64,000 bases of DNA from Zygnema circumcarinatum (lineage: Eukaryota > Streptophyta > Zygnematophyceae > Zygnematales > Zygnemataceae), in assembly GCA_037447605.1 (NCBI GenBank), contig CM074807.1, forward strand, positions 882,621-946,620. The letters are read 5' to 3'. The notes under the pieces are model-generated. The model had not been told where the DNA came from, made no database searches, and was given only the letters and a program-made list of their open reading frames with translations. Position 1 is the first letter of the stretch. The number at the start of each line of letters is the position of its first letter. Positions 37,383 through 49,235 of the stretch are shown piece by piece. Position numbers and translations under genes: made by a program.

Positions 37383-40300
37383 TCACAAGAACATGCCTTT
37401 GAAGTACTCATCAAACTCCTCCTCCTTGTTGCTCTCTTGCTCCGCTCTCTCTCTCCTCCACACGCTCTCATCCGCACTCAAAGTCCCTCCTGCTCCCAGA
37501 CCCCAATTATTATGAGTGTAAGAAACAATCGAATATACAAACCCAATTCATAGATAGCTTTATTCGTTCACTCCGTACTTAGGAACTGGCTCTGAGTTTC
37601 AGAACAAGGACCTGCAATACCTTTCAGGTGTGCCGGTTGGTCCTCCTCTCCCTCCTTCCCCTCTGCCTCCTTCTTTTCTCCTTCCTCCTCTTTTTCGCCT
37701 CCTCCGTTTTCCGTGAATTCGTCTCCCTCTTTTCCAGTAACCACATCGCATTCTCCGCTTTCTCGCCTGCAATTTAGCTCTCAGTCATAACTCTGATCCA
37801 GTCTATTTCCTACGCTTCCCTCACATCCTTTCTGAAACCCGAAACAATGATTTTTTATTTCGCCCTCCAAACCTTCCTTTTGAAGCTTGTCTTTGTCCTC
37901 ACCTCCTTTTACGCAGTCGCCTTTCCTCCTGCCGTAACTGCTGTTTCTTCTCCTTCTCTTTTCGGTAATTCAGCTGCATTGCATGCCTGCACATGCCTCT
38001 CCCTTGTTTCCTCACTTAGAGAAACACAAAGCAAAAGCGATATTTTATGCATCCCTTGAAACCCTAAAGACTCTGAAAACGTCAGCTACATAAGTAGCTT
38101 CAATTTTTGTGAAAAGAACCCCTCCTGTAAGAAGGATCTGGCTAAAAAATATGCACCACCATAAACAACAACCACGTTAATCCGACCACTTCTACACATG
38201 TACAACCGATCGCTTATGATAGAAATCCTCACTTGGGGCAAACTCTAAGCTTCACCAAAGCCTGCTTCTCGTCTCCGGCTTCCTTGTATGCAAAGTTAAC
38301 CTGCCAACCAACACATCAAGGGGGGCCAGCTCCCCAGGGGCAAAATAAAGCTCAATTTCCGCATTATCGGAGGGATGTAACAACATGGAAACTTCCTTCT
38401 CTGTTCCCAGTATTGGTCCTCATACCTTCCAACTAGCAATTTCAAGAGCGCTATTTCACACTCGCTTCATGTTGACATATTTCTGCGAATGCTTCCTATG
38501 AAGCTTGATTGCAATGAATAGAAGACTCTTTCGGTTCAGAGAAGTGAAGGGCCCCACATGCCTCATAGCTGTGCAGGTCATCTCTCACATCACAGCTTTT
38601 GCTCCCGCAGATAAATTGGCCTGGAAAGGTAGCACCAAGCGGTCCTCCCCTGCTAATTTCAATATCTTCCGCAAACTAAATCTGAAAAGATTGCATCTAC
38701 ACTTTGTTGGTTGCTACTAAGGTAATCAACTAATTTGGAAAAGGAAAGGCCGAGAAAACGCTGGACTTCAGTCTTGTTTGCAAGAAATCGTACCTTTTCC
38801 CACTACTACTTCCTTCTCCGTGCGCCACCGCAGCCCTATCTGCAAGGGAACCCATGTTCTTCCACAACCTATCAAAAAGTGCAGTTTACACTCGGACAAG
38901 TAAAGTTCAGCTTGTTCGTCCATGTCTATCCCTACGAATGCTGATTTCCTAACTTTAAAAAAGGACGTGCCATATATAGTTAGTTTCAACAACTCAAAGG
39001 GAGACCACTGAAGGCACCAAAAGGGTCTCACTGAAGCAAAAGTTGGCAATATGGAAAGCACGTGCGGGTTGTTGTATGCTTCAGGTCTTGAAGAGTTTGC
39101 AATACCTTGCTTTCCTTGTATCGGGTCATATCGGCAAGGCAGTATCTGGCCGAGTCAAGGCCTCCTCGAGCATCTTCGACTGAAACGGAAAACTGACACT
39201 CGCAAAACTGACTTTGCAGGCAAAAAACACATTTTGCAAACATGATTTGGTTTTGCTTCCCAGCTTTTTTCCTAACCAAGCAACAATTTGAAATTGATAC
39301 TCTTTGAACAGCTTGTCATAGTACTTCTTCGCTAAGCGCTGCTCCCAGGACCCGTCCACATCGTCTTCCTCAGACCGAATGAACCTGCAAAAGCACCGAA
39401 AGATTTTCAAGTTTTTTATGGGTTCGAGAGGTAGAGAAGAAAAATTCTACGAGAAATAGCACCATTACACCATGTATGGGCATAAGTGGCCCAGAATAGA
39501 TCATATCCACTCACCGATATGATTCTTTGAGCGTGTCTTCGTCCGTTTTCACCAAGCGTTGTGGGTTTTTCACAGTTGTACCGCCATAGAAATGGACTGC
39601 TCTCCTCACCCCCAGCCCATCACCAGAGCCTTCGGATGAGAAACAACAGCAAAAGTGAACCTTCGACATAGCACTCCGGCGCCTATATTAATGGATAACA
39701 ACCTTTACCTCCAGCCTGAATAGCTGGTGAGGGAGAGAGAGAGAGGGGTTGGTAGACGGAGGAGGAGATGGAGAGAGGGAGTGGAAACGCAACAGAGAAT
39801 GTGAGTAAGGCAGAAAGATAAGTAAGGGGGAGGGACAGAGGCGGAGAGTGTAAGGACGCGTGTAGCCCCCCTAGAGAACTTCCAAATGGGAGGGCTGTTC
39901 CCACACCCCTATCCGAAGATGCCACTTGGCAGTATCAGATTCGCTGTAGGAGGCTCTTCAGCAAGGAAGAGCGTGGGCTCTGTGCTCTTTCTTTTATCGT
40001 GCGGCCTCCTGATATCTCGCCCTCTACCTCACACCCGTCCCTCCCTCTGCCCCTCTGCCCGTTCCCCCCTCTCTCCCTCTCCCTCCCCCGCTCTCCCACT
40101 CTCGTCCCCCTCCTCCCCGCCACTTCCCCCTTCCCCATCTCCCCCTCCCCCTCCTCTACCACACCTCCCTCATACCCCCCCCCCTCCCTCCCTCCCCTCC
40201 TCCCTACCTATCTCTCCCCCTCCCTCTCCCGCTCCCTCTTCCTCTTCCCTCCCCCCTCCCACCCTCCCCCCTTCTCTCTCTATCTCTCCCTCCACATGTG

Positions 40301-40883
40301 AGCACCATTCCTGTACTATGCATCACAACAAAACTAAATCCTCTAAAGGCGACAACCGCAGGACAAATTAAAAAAGTGCTGAAAATGCTTTTCTTCCAGG
40401 TTTCCTTTATTTACCCCTAGATACGAAAACCCCAAACGTTTCTTCGATATGTCGGCCGAAACATGTCCTGCTAGCGATTCATGATTTTCCTTCTCGCGTT
40501 CAGCATTTCAAAAAAAAAAAGAAACACACCGTAATCATTGATGAATTTTTTATGGCGATCGAGTGCGTTCAGTCCCAATATATTGTCACGGAAGTACCTG
40601 CATAGAATGTTCTGATCAAGGACCAACATTGAGAATAAGCAATTACGAAAGGACACCCTAAAATCCCTTCAACTACATCTTCCAACTTAGCTTTTGAAAA
40701 GCCCTGCTTTTAGAAATAAAAATTCAAACCCCAAAAAGGATTCTAAAATTTTAAACTGCAAATAAATCTAATCTCTAATAATGCTTTCTGGAGCTGTGAT
40801 TCGGGCGGGAATGCGGTTGCAGGATACTGCCGGCGGTGCTGCCGCTCAAAGACTTCACTTCTCAGCGCCGTGAAGGCCGCCAT
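37383..40883 (-). CDS. FRA10AC1 homologue
   Basis: Homologues are small nuclear proteins reported with spliceosomes. Eleven exons (40828-40883, 40530-40597, 39515-39596, 39301-39384, 39106-39145, 38794-38839, 38562-38620, 38233-38300, 37903-37986, 37621-37766, 37383-37489) join in frame to 279 residues. Diagnostic blocks are all present in order: ALDRHKKFINDY, VKTDEDTLKESYRFIRSEED, WEQRLAKKYYDKLFKEY, LRWRTEKEVVVGKGQFICG, EAGDEKQALVKLRVCP, LNYRKEKEKK, and the conserved C-terminus EEFDEYFKGMFL. Exon 7 ends GAG before GCATGT, so intron 7 seems to use a GC donor; phase demands it. The acidic region coded by exon 10 is typical low-complexity linker. The gene starts 498 bases from the divergent RUS4-type gene. 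Confidence 0.9.
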
Positions 40884-41380
40884 GGCGCGGTGCCGAAGAG
40901 ATTCCTTAGAGATACGACCGATAATCTTTAGAGAGAGACTTTCAGATTCAGGATGCTCTCCAGTCGGAGTTCATGAGCGCGAAGATTCTTAAATAGAATC
41001 GTCTTAAGGAGCCACGAAGGAGACATACAATGCTGAAGAGCAGGACTTCTACTGCTTCCTGCGATAGAAGCAAGTGAAGCTCTGGGCAGCTTGTAACATT
41101 TGCTGGGCAGGTGTTAGGCTTAGGGCTAGTATCGTGCACATCCCGATATCGATATGCATACCTCATTGATGTTATATCTCGATACGGTACTATGACGATC
41201 GGAACCACATATCGACATTGTAGTCCGGGGAATACCGTCAATATTCAATTGACTCCGAATCGAGGCGTATCGAGATATCTGGCTGAGCTCTCCCTCCCTC
41301 CCCCGGAGGCCAGCCATGGAGGGGTGAGAGCAGGAGAGGGGCGGCTCCGGAGCGGAGAGAGGGAGGGAGGGACGGCCGCC
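40884..41380. promoter_or_regulatory. Divergent promoter region, FRA10AC1 / RUS4
   Basis: These 497 bases lie between two opposed start codons. They contain a 13-base inverted repeat (41174-41186 and 41266-41278), the palindrome CGATATCG near 41143, and a GA-rich leader ahead of the RUS4 ATG (about 41330-41375). Confidence 0.6.
41174..41278. repeat. 13-bp perfect inverted repeat with 79-bp spacer
   Basis: ATATCTCGATACG at 41174-41186 is the exact reverse complement of CGTATCGAGATAT at 41266-41278. It lies inside the 497-base divergent promoter. It may be a pair of factor sites, a cruciform or the ends of a very small MITE. Confidence 0.75.
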
Positions 41381-44300
41381 ATGGAGGAGCGCGGTCTGCA
41401 GGTGCAGCAGTGGCTGGAGGTGGGAGGCAACACCAAGCGTGAGCTCGTCTTCTTCTCTGCTTCCGAGCGGAGCGCCGTGCAGGTAATGAAGCGGCGGGGC
41501 ATTGAAATGAAAATGGAAGTCGAAGGAGTAGGGAAGGGGGATATTGAACGTTAGGGCCTGTGCGAGTGTTGATACTCAGTTCTCTTAAGCTTGTGGTGGT
41601 GAGGTATTCGGGGCAAGAGTTACAGAAATGGTTGTGAAGTCTAAGCCTTTTCTTAATCCACTTATCGCTTTTGAGAGTGAAGAATTTTAGGGCTCTAAGG
41701 CTAGTATTTTTAGGGTTTAAAAGGAAATTTAAATTTGAAAGTGGCTTGTCAAATTGTTATGGGAAATGCAGGTCCGGGTGTTGCGTGACATGCGAGCAGT
41801 GCCGCAGCGACTAAAAGACAGCTTCATGAGCCGCTTTTTCCCGGTCAATTATCCTCACAGGCAGGCTTCAACCTTCGTGTTCATGCTTTATCTTAATACT
41901 GCCATGTGAATGTGCATATTGTCAGTTTCATACGATACACCTTTTGGTATAAAGAAACGGCCGTGAATTACGCTATCGTAAGGAATTTGCACTGCACAAA
42001 CAAAACTACGCAAGGCAAAATACAAAACCAAGTAATTCGTCGAAATTTAGGAATTCAAGCAGCAAGTGTAGTAGTGTGTAGTGTAGTTCATTTTTCTCTA
42101 TCGTTGATCATTTCAACCTCTTCTACGTTGGAAATTACGAAGCACAAAACCTCCTTTCTTGACACATTTGGCATGGCTGTACAATCCCGCAGTGTCTCAG
42201 AGGGCTACGGGACGTATTCCAAGTACCGCGCCATACAACATTTCGTGAGTGCCATTCTTGGCGTGCTTTCTACACAGGTCCGTACATGCCTCTGAACGTT
42301 TTTTTCTCCTGCCTTGGATCTATAAACGTCTGCCAAAAGAGTCACACGCACTTTCATCTCCTACGGCAATGAGAGAAGTTTTACATTGCTCCTGCTGTTA
42401 TGAATACCCTGAAAAGTCCTCTGAGAATTGAAAGTGAACTCCGCCTAAACCCTGTCCCTTTGGTGGTCCGTTTATTATTAGCTGCTAGCTGAGAATGTTT
42501 TGTTTTGGCTGTAATGTTCAACTTCATTTCCTACTTCATTTCCTCCTTTTCCTTTCCTCTTCCCACTTCCCTTGTAAGGCTTCTTTATCCTTTTCCCTTT
42601 CGGTTCTAGTCACTTCCACTTCCCCTGCTCTTATTTTTCTCTTCAATTTTACCGTCTCCTTGTCTGTTTCTTGCTCTACGCCCTCCCACTCTTACCTCCA
42701 CCGTGCATTTTGTATATCTGGACATCTCTACAACTGTGAATTCTGTACTCCTTACCCTTCTTTTTCCCCATCTCCAACTTCTCTTTCCGACCAGTACCCA
42801 CTGTCAGCAACCCTCCTCCCTTCCCTCTCCTAATGTTTCTCATATCCTCTTCCTGCTCTGTACGGCCTCCTCCTGCAGTCCCTCCTTTTTGCTGCGGGCC
42901 TTCGACCAACTCCTGCACAGGCCACCATTGTCAGCTGGGTATGTATGTCCATGATCTCCTTTTTGCCCTTCCTAAGTGAGCTCGAATCAATGTTAGCTAG
43001 AACATCCTCTCTTGAACTAACAACTCTGTGAGCATGCATGCATGCATGCAGGTTTTGAAGGATGGCATGGGCCATGTCGGGAAGCTCCTTTGCAGCAGCC
43101 TTGGAGCTCGTATGGATGCCGAGCCCAAACGATGGCGGATTTTTGGTTAGTAGAGAGGAGAATTTCCACTATACTACACGAGCATTCAGTATTTGTGTAC
43201 CTGTTGAGTTCTTTTGTTTCATATTACGTGGTCGTCTGCTCTAACGCTTCTATGCTCTGCCAAAAGTTGGTCCTCCCGAGAGTTTCCTTTTCTCCCCCTT
43301 TCTTTTTTGTGTGAAGAACTTTCCAAAGAAACTGTTGTTTGAGAACGCTCCCTCCTTCTCAGTTCTGTCCTCCCAACTCTTTCCCTTCCTATCTTCTATC
43401 CCCTGCCTCGTCTATTGCTCTCCTCCGCTCTTACCTTCTCCGTCTCCTTCTCTTCGTTCTTTTGTTCTTAACTACTGCCTGCATTTGAATCTGGGATTGC
43501 AGCCGATATCATGTACGACGTTGGCGCTGGACTAGAAGTCATATCGCCACTTTGCCCACAGCAGTTTCTTGGAGTTGCAGGAATGGCCAACCTTGCCAAG
43601 GTATGTAAACAGAGAACAGAGAGGAATAATGAATACCAGCACAAAGCAATGCTCCTAATCAATGCCTCTTTAAACCCATTTGCTGTCTCTTTATCTTCAA
43701 GTGGTTAACCTGTTTCGATGTTGAAATGTCAACAGATTGTAGTGACTTGCATCTTCCTGAAGCCACTTAGAACAACTGCATTATCTCCCTTGGGTGCTGC
43801 AGGGGATGGCTTTGGTTTCTGCCCGAGCTACTCGACTGCCTATCTACGCATCCTTTGCGAAAGAAGGGAATTTAAGTGATTTGTATGCCAAGGGAGAAGC
43901 CATCTCTGTGCTTAGCAATATCCTCGGCATGGCGGTTGGAATTCGCCTTGCAGCTTCTGTGTGCTCCTCCACTCAGAGCAAGGTGGGCCCACAATACAAC
44001 TCGCAGTGTTCACAACGATTGGTGATTCAGAAAACTCGCAATTACTCGGTTTCCTGCTAACAGGAAGGTTGGGACCTGTTTGGCAGCTTCTATTGGCCCC
44101 AATTTTGTCAGGAATCCACATCTATTGTGTGGCTACCGAAATGCGAGCAGCTCCTGTGAATACTCTCAATGCTCAGCGAACTGCCATGCTTGTGACGGAC
44201 TATCTGAAGGTGAGTAGTTGATACCTTCATGCTGCCAGCTTCTTTTTCACACCCTCCTGCATATTCCGTTTGGAAAAGGGATTGTTTAATTCTAACACCT

Positions 44301-44681
44301 TGGTATGGCTTTCAGAGAGACACCATATCTACCCCGGTAGAGCTGCGTTACAGGGAGCGTCTCATTTTGCCTTCTGGGCTTCATCCAGCTGCTGGGAATG
44401 TGAGGGTAGGAGCACCTCTTAGGAAGGCTATAGGAAATCCCTCAAAGCTCGGAATACTGAAGAGGCGGTTTGCAGGCGAGCGGTTTCTCCTCTGCTTTTC
44501 TGAGAACTGTACCGACCTTGTTCTGCATAGAGATGCTACTGGGGAAGATGCAGTGAGAGGATGGCTTTTAGCTGCTTGTGTCGATGAGATTGCCAAGGAG
44601 TCAACTGCAGATGTGTTGCAGAGACGTGAGGGGGAGATGGGAGGGGGCGGGAGCTGGAGTGGCAGCGGTGATAGTGGTAGC

Positions 44682-44718
<37 letters not shown>

Positions 44719-45107
44719 ATAGTAGTAGTGTTAGTGCAGCAGCTTTAAAAGGTAAGGATAGCGGAAAGAGTAGGAGGGCGCTATTGGCCTCAGAATCGCA
44801 TGCGGAAGGTAAGGCTAGAAGCAGGAAGAGAGAGTGGCAGCAGGAGGTGAAGCAGACATGGGATCAATTTACAGGGACTGTGGGAGGAGGAAAGGAAGAC
44901 GAGCGTCTGAAGGACCTTGGGCTCAGAGTGAGTGGAAATTTGCCTGGAAACCATCTTCTAAAAGGAGCTCAAGCAAAGGAAGTAGTGTTGGATGACGCTT
45001 TCAAGTGCTTAGACTCCCTCTTGCCGCCACTTTTGGAAGGGCTGAGAGAACATGGATGGCACACCCACCTCTTTCTAGAAGGGTCCGGAGTTCGTGCCAT
45101 GTGGTAG
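41381..45107 (+). CDS. RUS4: ROOT UVB SENSITIVE 4-like protein (DUF647)
   Basis: Nine exons (41381-41482, 41772-41860, 42193-42277, 42879-42938, 43052-43145, 43503-43600, 43803-43977, 44064-44209, 44316-45107) join in frame to 546 residues. DUF647 blocks are clear: SVSEGYGTYSKYRAIQHF, SLLFAAGLRPTPAQATIVSW, VLKDGMGHVGKLLCSSLGAR, MDAEPKRWRIFADIMYDVG, ARATRLPIYASFAKEGNL, NTLNAQRTAMLVTDYLK and the tail FLEGSGVRAMW. The middle and tail match RUS4 better than RUS1, 2, 3 or 6. RUS proteins are plastid or membrane-linked and of unclear biochemical role; RUS4 acts in anther development in Arabidopsis. A serine/glycine insertion from AGT repeats (44672-44730) plus a basic stretch of about 90 residues interrupts the C-terminal domain. 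Introns 2 and 7 need GC donors to keep phase. Confidence 0.88.
44672..44730 (+). repeat. In-frame (AGT)n coding polyserine
   Basis: A run of AGT codons, broken by GGT and GAT, encodes serine with some glycine and aspartate in the last RUS4 exon. It lies between two conserved blocks, so it is an expansion within the protein. Confidence 0.85.
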
Positions 45108-45851
45108 GCCTTGAAGGTTAGGGTGTGTGCAAGGTGGCAAAATGGGAGGGACGCCGACTTCAATTGTTTAAATCTCATTTCAATTCGATCGTAGCCATTG
45201 TTTGCGTGATGTCATTGTAATAATTTGGAGGTCTTGTTTTCACATTTTTTACCTTGTAGAGCGGTGCCACCTAGCCATGAAACCTAAACAGGAAGCGAGC
45301 ATGCATCAGAGGGCTGATGAACCATACAGGCGTTTTGTATGAGAACAGCCGTTACGCTTCTGGAGGTTGAATATGTCACAGCAACTGGTGTAATTTCGAC
45401 ATCAAGAAACATAGTCAAAGTGATCACCGACCCAATTGACCGACTCGCCGTTTGCTGAACGGGAAAGTCTCATGATTGTATCCGGCTCAAAACTAAGAAA
45501 GAAAGAAAAAAAAAAAAAAAAAAAAAACACAAAGGAGCGGAACAACTATTTAATAAATGTCTCGTTAAGATGCACCTCTGAAGAACCTCAAGCCACATCA
45601 CATTCAATCCTTTCCTACGGTTGGGTGGTCGAGGCCCTCACTCCCTCCTATAAAAACTGAGCATCCAGTTCTCCTCATTTTTACACGCATCAGCTTCAAA
45701 CGATGTTTGTGCATAACGAGGAAATATCCATGGAGAGAGAGAGAAAGGAAAATGTTGACTATTGAGCGGATTTTCGTTCGAACTCGTGAGAGCTGCTTTA
45801 GGTTCTGCTATGTAGGCGCTGAACGAGCATGGCCATCTTCTAGAGACCGCT
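45108..45851. other. Convergent intergenic region, RUS4 / P450-A
   Basis: About 740 bases between two facing stop codons. It contains an A-rich run at about 45500-45528 and no conserved coding block. It probably holds both 3' untranslated regions. Confidence 0.6.
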
Positions 45852-48800
45852 TTACTCGTGGTTTTCGATGCGCCGGACGAGCATGGGCATGCCGTGGGAG
45901 GGACGGAGCGTGATTAGCGCCTGCGTGCTGTGCTTGAACCCGGGCGCTAAACTCCATGAAAAGTCCCTCAGGATGTGGGCCAGCACGATCTTGGCCTCCG
46001 TCATGGCGAATGCCTGCCCTACGCAGTTGCGTGGTCCGTTGCTGAAGGGGAAGAACGCTATAGGGTCTTTGCAAGCACCGGCCACGCCTTCTGGAAAAAG
46101 GCTTTCACAGAAAAAAGAGTGAGACTTGAGAGGGTGGTTACATTTCCCTTCGAGCAATTCGACTGTATGCGAAGCAATCGCTTGTCATTCTCGAGGATCC
46201 AGAGAGTCTTTTTATGAAGTAAAGATTCGTTTCACTCAAAAACAAGTGATGGTGAGTCATTTGCATTCTGGGCATTGCAATACTGCTTTGCGGAAATAAG
46301 AGTTTCGTGTAGAAAGTGAACTAGGAGTGGTTGTTGCCCGTAAGAAAACAGTTTTTAGGGATTTTAGGGTTTTGAAAACCTGCGAATCGTTCTGGTCTGA
46401 AGGTGTCTGCGTCCTCCCCCCACAGGTCCTTTTTGCGATGGATGTGAATGATTGGTAGGACGATGCCGGTTCCTTTTGGAATGCTGTAGGGTCCAAGTTT
46501 CATGTCCTGAAATGCGACAACAGAGAGCATGTAGAGCTTAGACTTCGCAAGAGGATATACCACCTTGAAGTTCACGAGTCGCAATTCTAAAAAGGCCTCT
46601 GGGCTTTAAAGGATTCCACTTGAAAGTGGGTTCATTTCCACCATAACTGTACCTTCTGTATCGCTCGAATGATTGTGGGGACGGGGGGGAACAGCCGCAA
46701 CGATTCCATGAGCACCATCTGATGCTCTTTGAGAGAGGCAGCCTTGCTCCAATCTGCCTCCCCACTGTTCGACCATATGACGGAGTTCGCTTCCGCCCGC
46801 AGTCGACCCTGCCACTCAGAATGCTGCGCGAGGAGGTACATAGACCACGTCACCAGTTGGCTCGTCGTCTCATGACCTGCCAGAAGAAGAAGGAGAAGAG
46901 AAGGAAGAAGGGAGGGAAATGGGTACTGAGTTTGGGGTGTACTCTTTCTCACTGTCTAGAGAGTGTCCGAATACTTAAACTGAATTATTTCAATGCCATT
47001 CTTTGATGAGAAACCCCTGAACCCCAACCGCCATCCAAGGCTCCCCATGCATACCGGCTTATCCTGAAACGGTGTAACGACACATGATGATGATGTTTGC
47101 GTTGCTCACAGCTGAAGGCGAGCTATTGCGTTACAATCGGTAGCTTTGCAGATCCAGTCTATCACAATAATAATCAATCACTACAAGGAAGCTGTGATGT
47201 GCTCTCTGTCATGTTATTGAGGACATGTATCCACTTCCAAAACGAGAAAGTCACCCACCAGCAAGGAGGATGGTGATGCACTCATCCATAAGCTGCTCGT
47301 TAGTCATCCCTTGGTTGGTCTCGCCGTCTGTAGCCATCAGCATGCTTGCCAAAATGTCGTCTCCCACCACTCCCTGCCATCGCAATGACAACCACAGAGA
47401 CAAGAGTGTGTTGGCCTGACTTCGGGTTTTGAAATTTCTCAAACTATGAACTTGTCTCCAAATATTTTCAATCGCAACATCGCAAAGTAATGCAGTTCGT
47501 TGCATGCGATAGTCCTTTGTGTGAAGAGAGCCAAAGCAGCGAAATTCTGGGTTTACAATCCATTGGAGTACCTTGGCTTGGGCTTCTCGCCGCTTCTGAA
47601 TAAGCTCAAGTGTGAGTGTACGGATTTTGCGCTCGTTCACTCTGATGGTGCGAACCAAGCCAATAGGCAGATGCCTGGCAATACAGCAAAGTACCCATCT
47701 GAGAAATTCTGAAAAGTTTGAATGCAAAAGCTTATTGAAACCCTGTAAACCTTAAAAACCCATGGCTTATATATGAAGTGTAGCCGAAAGCATGGTCTGA
47801 ACAATAATGGATTGATGGCTCACTTGAAGAATGGAAGAAATACGTAACCTCGAAGGACACACTCTATTGTGGCCTCCAATATATTAGCAACTGCCTCATA
47901 AATTTCACGTGCTTGCTCGGTACCGCCACTAATGTCGGCCCCGAAAGCCGACCGTCCGATAATCTCAAGTGTCAAAGCAGAAAGCGCTTGCTGTACATCG
48001 ATCTCTGCGAGGCCGTTCGATGTTCTCACCTTCTCCTTCCACGAGTCCATGCCTTTCTGTGAGATAGATGCCATCAGTTGGAGCACATCCTGCAAGTGTC
48101 ATTGCCGCCCGTTTGCGTTGGTCAAAGCCTGAATGAAAAAAAGGAATTATCCCCAGAGCGACGAGTCTGACCAGCAAGATCATCGTCCCCAGAGATTCAA
48201 GGATGTTGCACATTTCTTTAACAAAAGGAATTGCAGATCCTGAAAACAATTTATCCCCCAAGGAAAAAAAATGAGATTCAAGTCGAGTATTGGAGTGTGG
48301 AGTCCGGGTAAACTTGGGTCAATGAGCATGTGTACCTTGATTTGGCGGTGACCAAACGAAGGCGTTATCATGCGGCGATTTCGAGCCCAAAGTGATCCGT
48401 TGGAATTGATGAGGCCATTGCCGATGATGCCGAGGAGGACAGTTTGCTGAGTGTCCTTCGGCCAATCTTGCGGGTTTCCCATCAGCACCTGCAACTCCAC
48501 ATACAGCCAACAAAGGAGACGGGGGGACAACGTTGAGAGAGTGAAAGATGATCGAATTATGCAAGCGTGTGCAGAAGGTGTTTAGAGAAGAGTGTCTTTC
48601 AAGCCGGCTTTAGTGAGTGGAGAGGGGGAGGGGAGGGGAGGGGAAGGGGAGGCGAGGGAGAGGGAGAGGGAGAGGGNNNNNNNNNNGGGAGAGGGAGAGG
48701 GAGAGGGAGAGGGAGAGGGCGAGGGAGAGGGAGAGCGAGAGGGAGAGGGAGAGGGAGAGAGTGGAGGTGGGGTTCAATTACCTGGCGAACAAGTGCAGGG

Positions 48801-49235
48801 TCGGTGACAGTCAACCGAGCGAGAGGCCCCAGGCAAAATCCAAAAATAGACCCATACTTCTTCTCGTCCACTCGAAACTTGTCCACAAACTTCTCATCAC
48901 GCTCGCCAGGCTCAGTGCCTACCGCTGCATAAGCGAGCGCACGGCGATACTCGGGGAGCTGTCCTATAAAAGGTCTGCAACTTGTTTACCTCGATGTCAG
49001 CTATAGCAGCACAATTCCTAAAACTCCAAACATCCCGAATTCACAGAGGCTACAGCTCAGACAGAAAGAAAGGTAGAAACGCTTGCCTGAACGGCATGCA
49101 CTGAATGCCTTGTCGACTAACGTTGCGAAGGATGCTGTAGGGCCGCCACACGGCCATGAAGGCAGCGTAAAGCACGCCTGCAAGGGCGGCCGTCAACCCG
49201 ATCCATGCGACATCCGCCGCCGTTATGAGGTCCAT
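45852..49235 (-). CDS. Cytochrome P450, CYP72 clan (copy A)
   Basis: Nine exons (49087-49235, 48782-48974, 48336-48488, 47824-48089, 47572-47674, 47259-47373, 46653-46876, 46380-46506, 45852-46090) join in frame to 522 residues. The N-terminus has one membrane anchor ([19 protein letters not shown]), so the enzyme should sit on the ER facing the cytosol. The I-helix AGHETTSQ, the ExxR motif (ESLR), PERF and the heme loop [11 protein letters not shown] with its cysteine ligand are intact. The WRPY and GNGLINSNG blocks place it in the clan with CYP734, CYP714, CYP709 and CYP735, some of which inactivate hormones; the family and substrate are not resolved. Exon 1 ends TTCAG before GCAAGC, so intron 1 has a GC donor where copy B has GT. 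Intron 2 contains the second assembly gap in a (GGGAGA)n run. Confidence 0.92.
48610..48762. repeat. (GGGAGA)n microsatellite with assembly gap
   Basis: A purine hexamer run in intron 2 of P450 copy A is interrupted by ten N at 48677-48686. It reads CTCCCT on the coding strand. The true array length is unknown. Confidence 0.9.
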
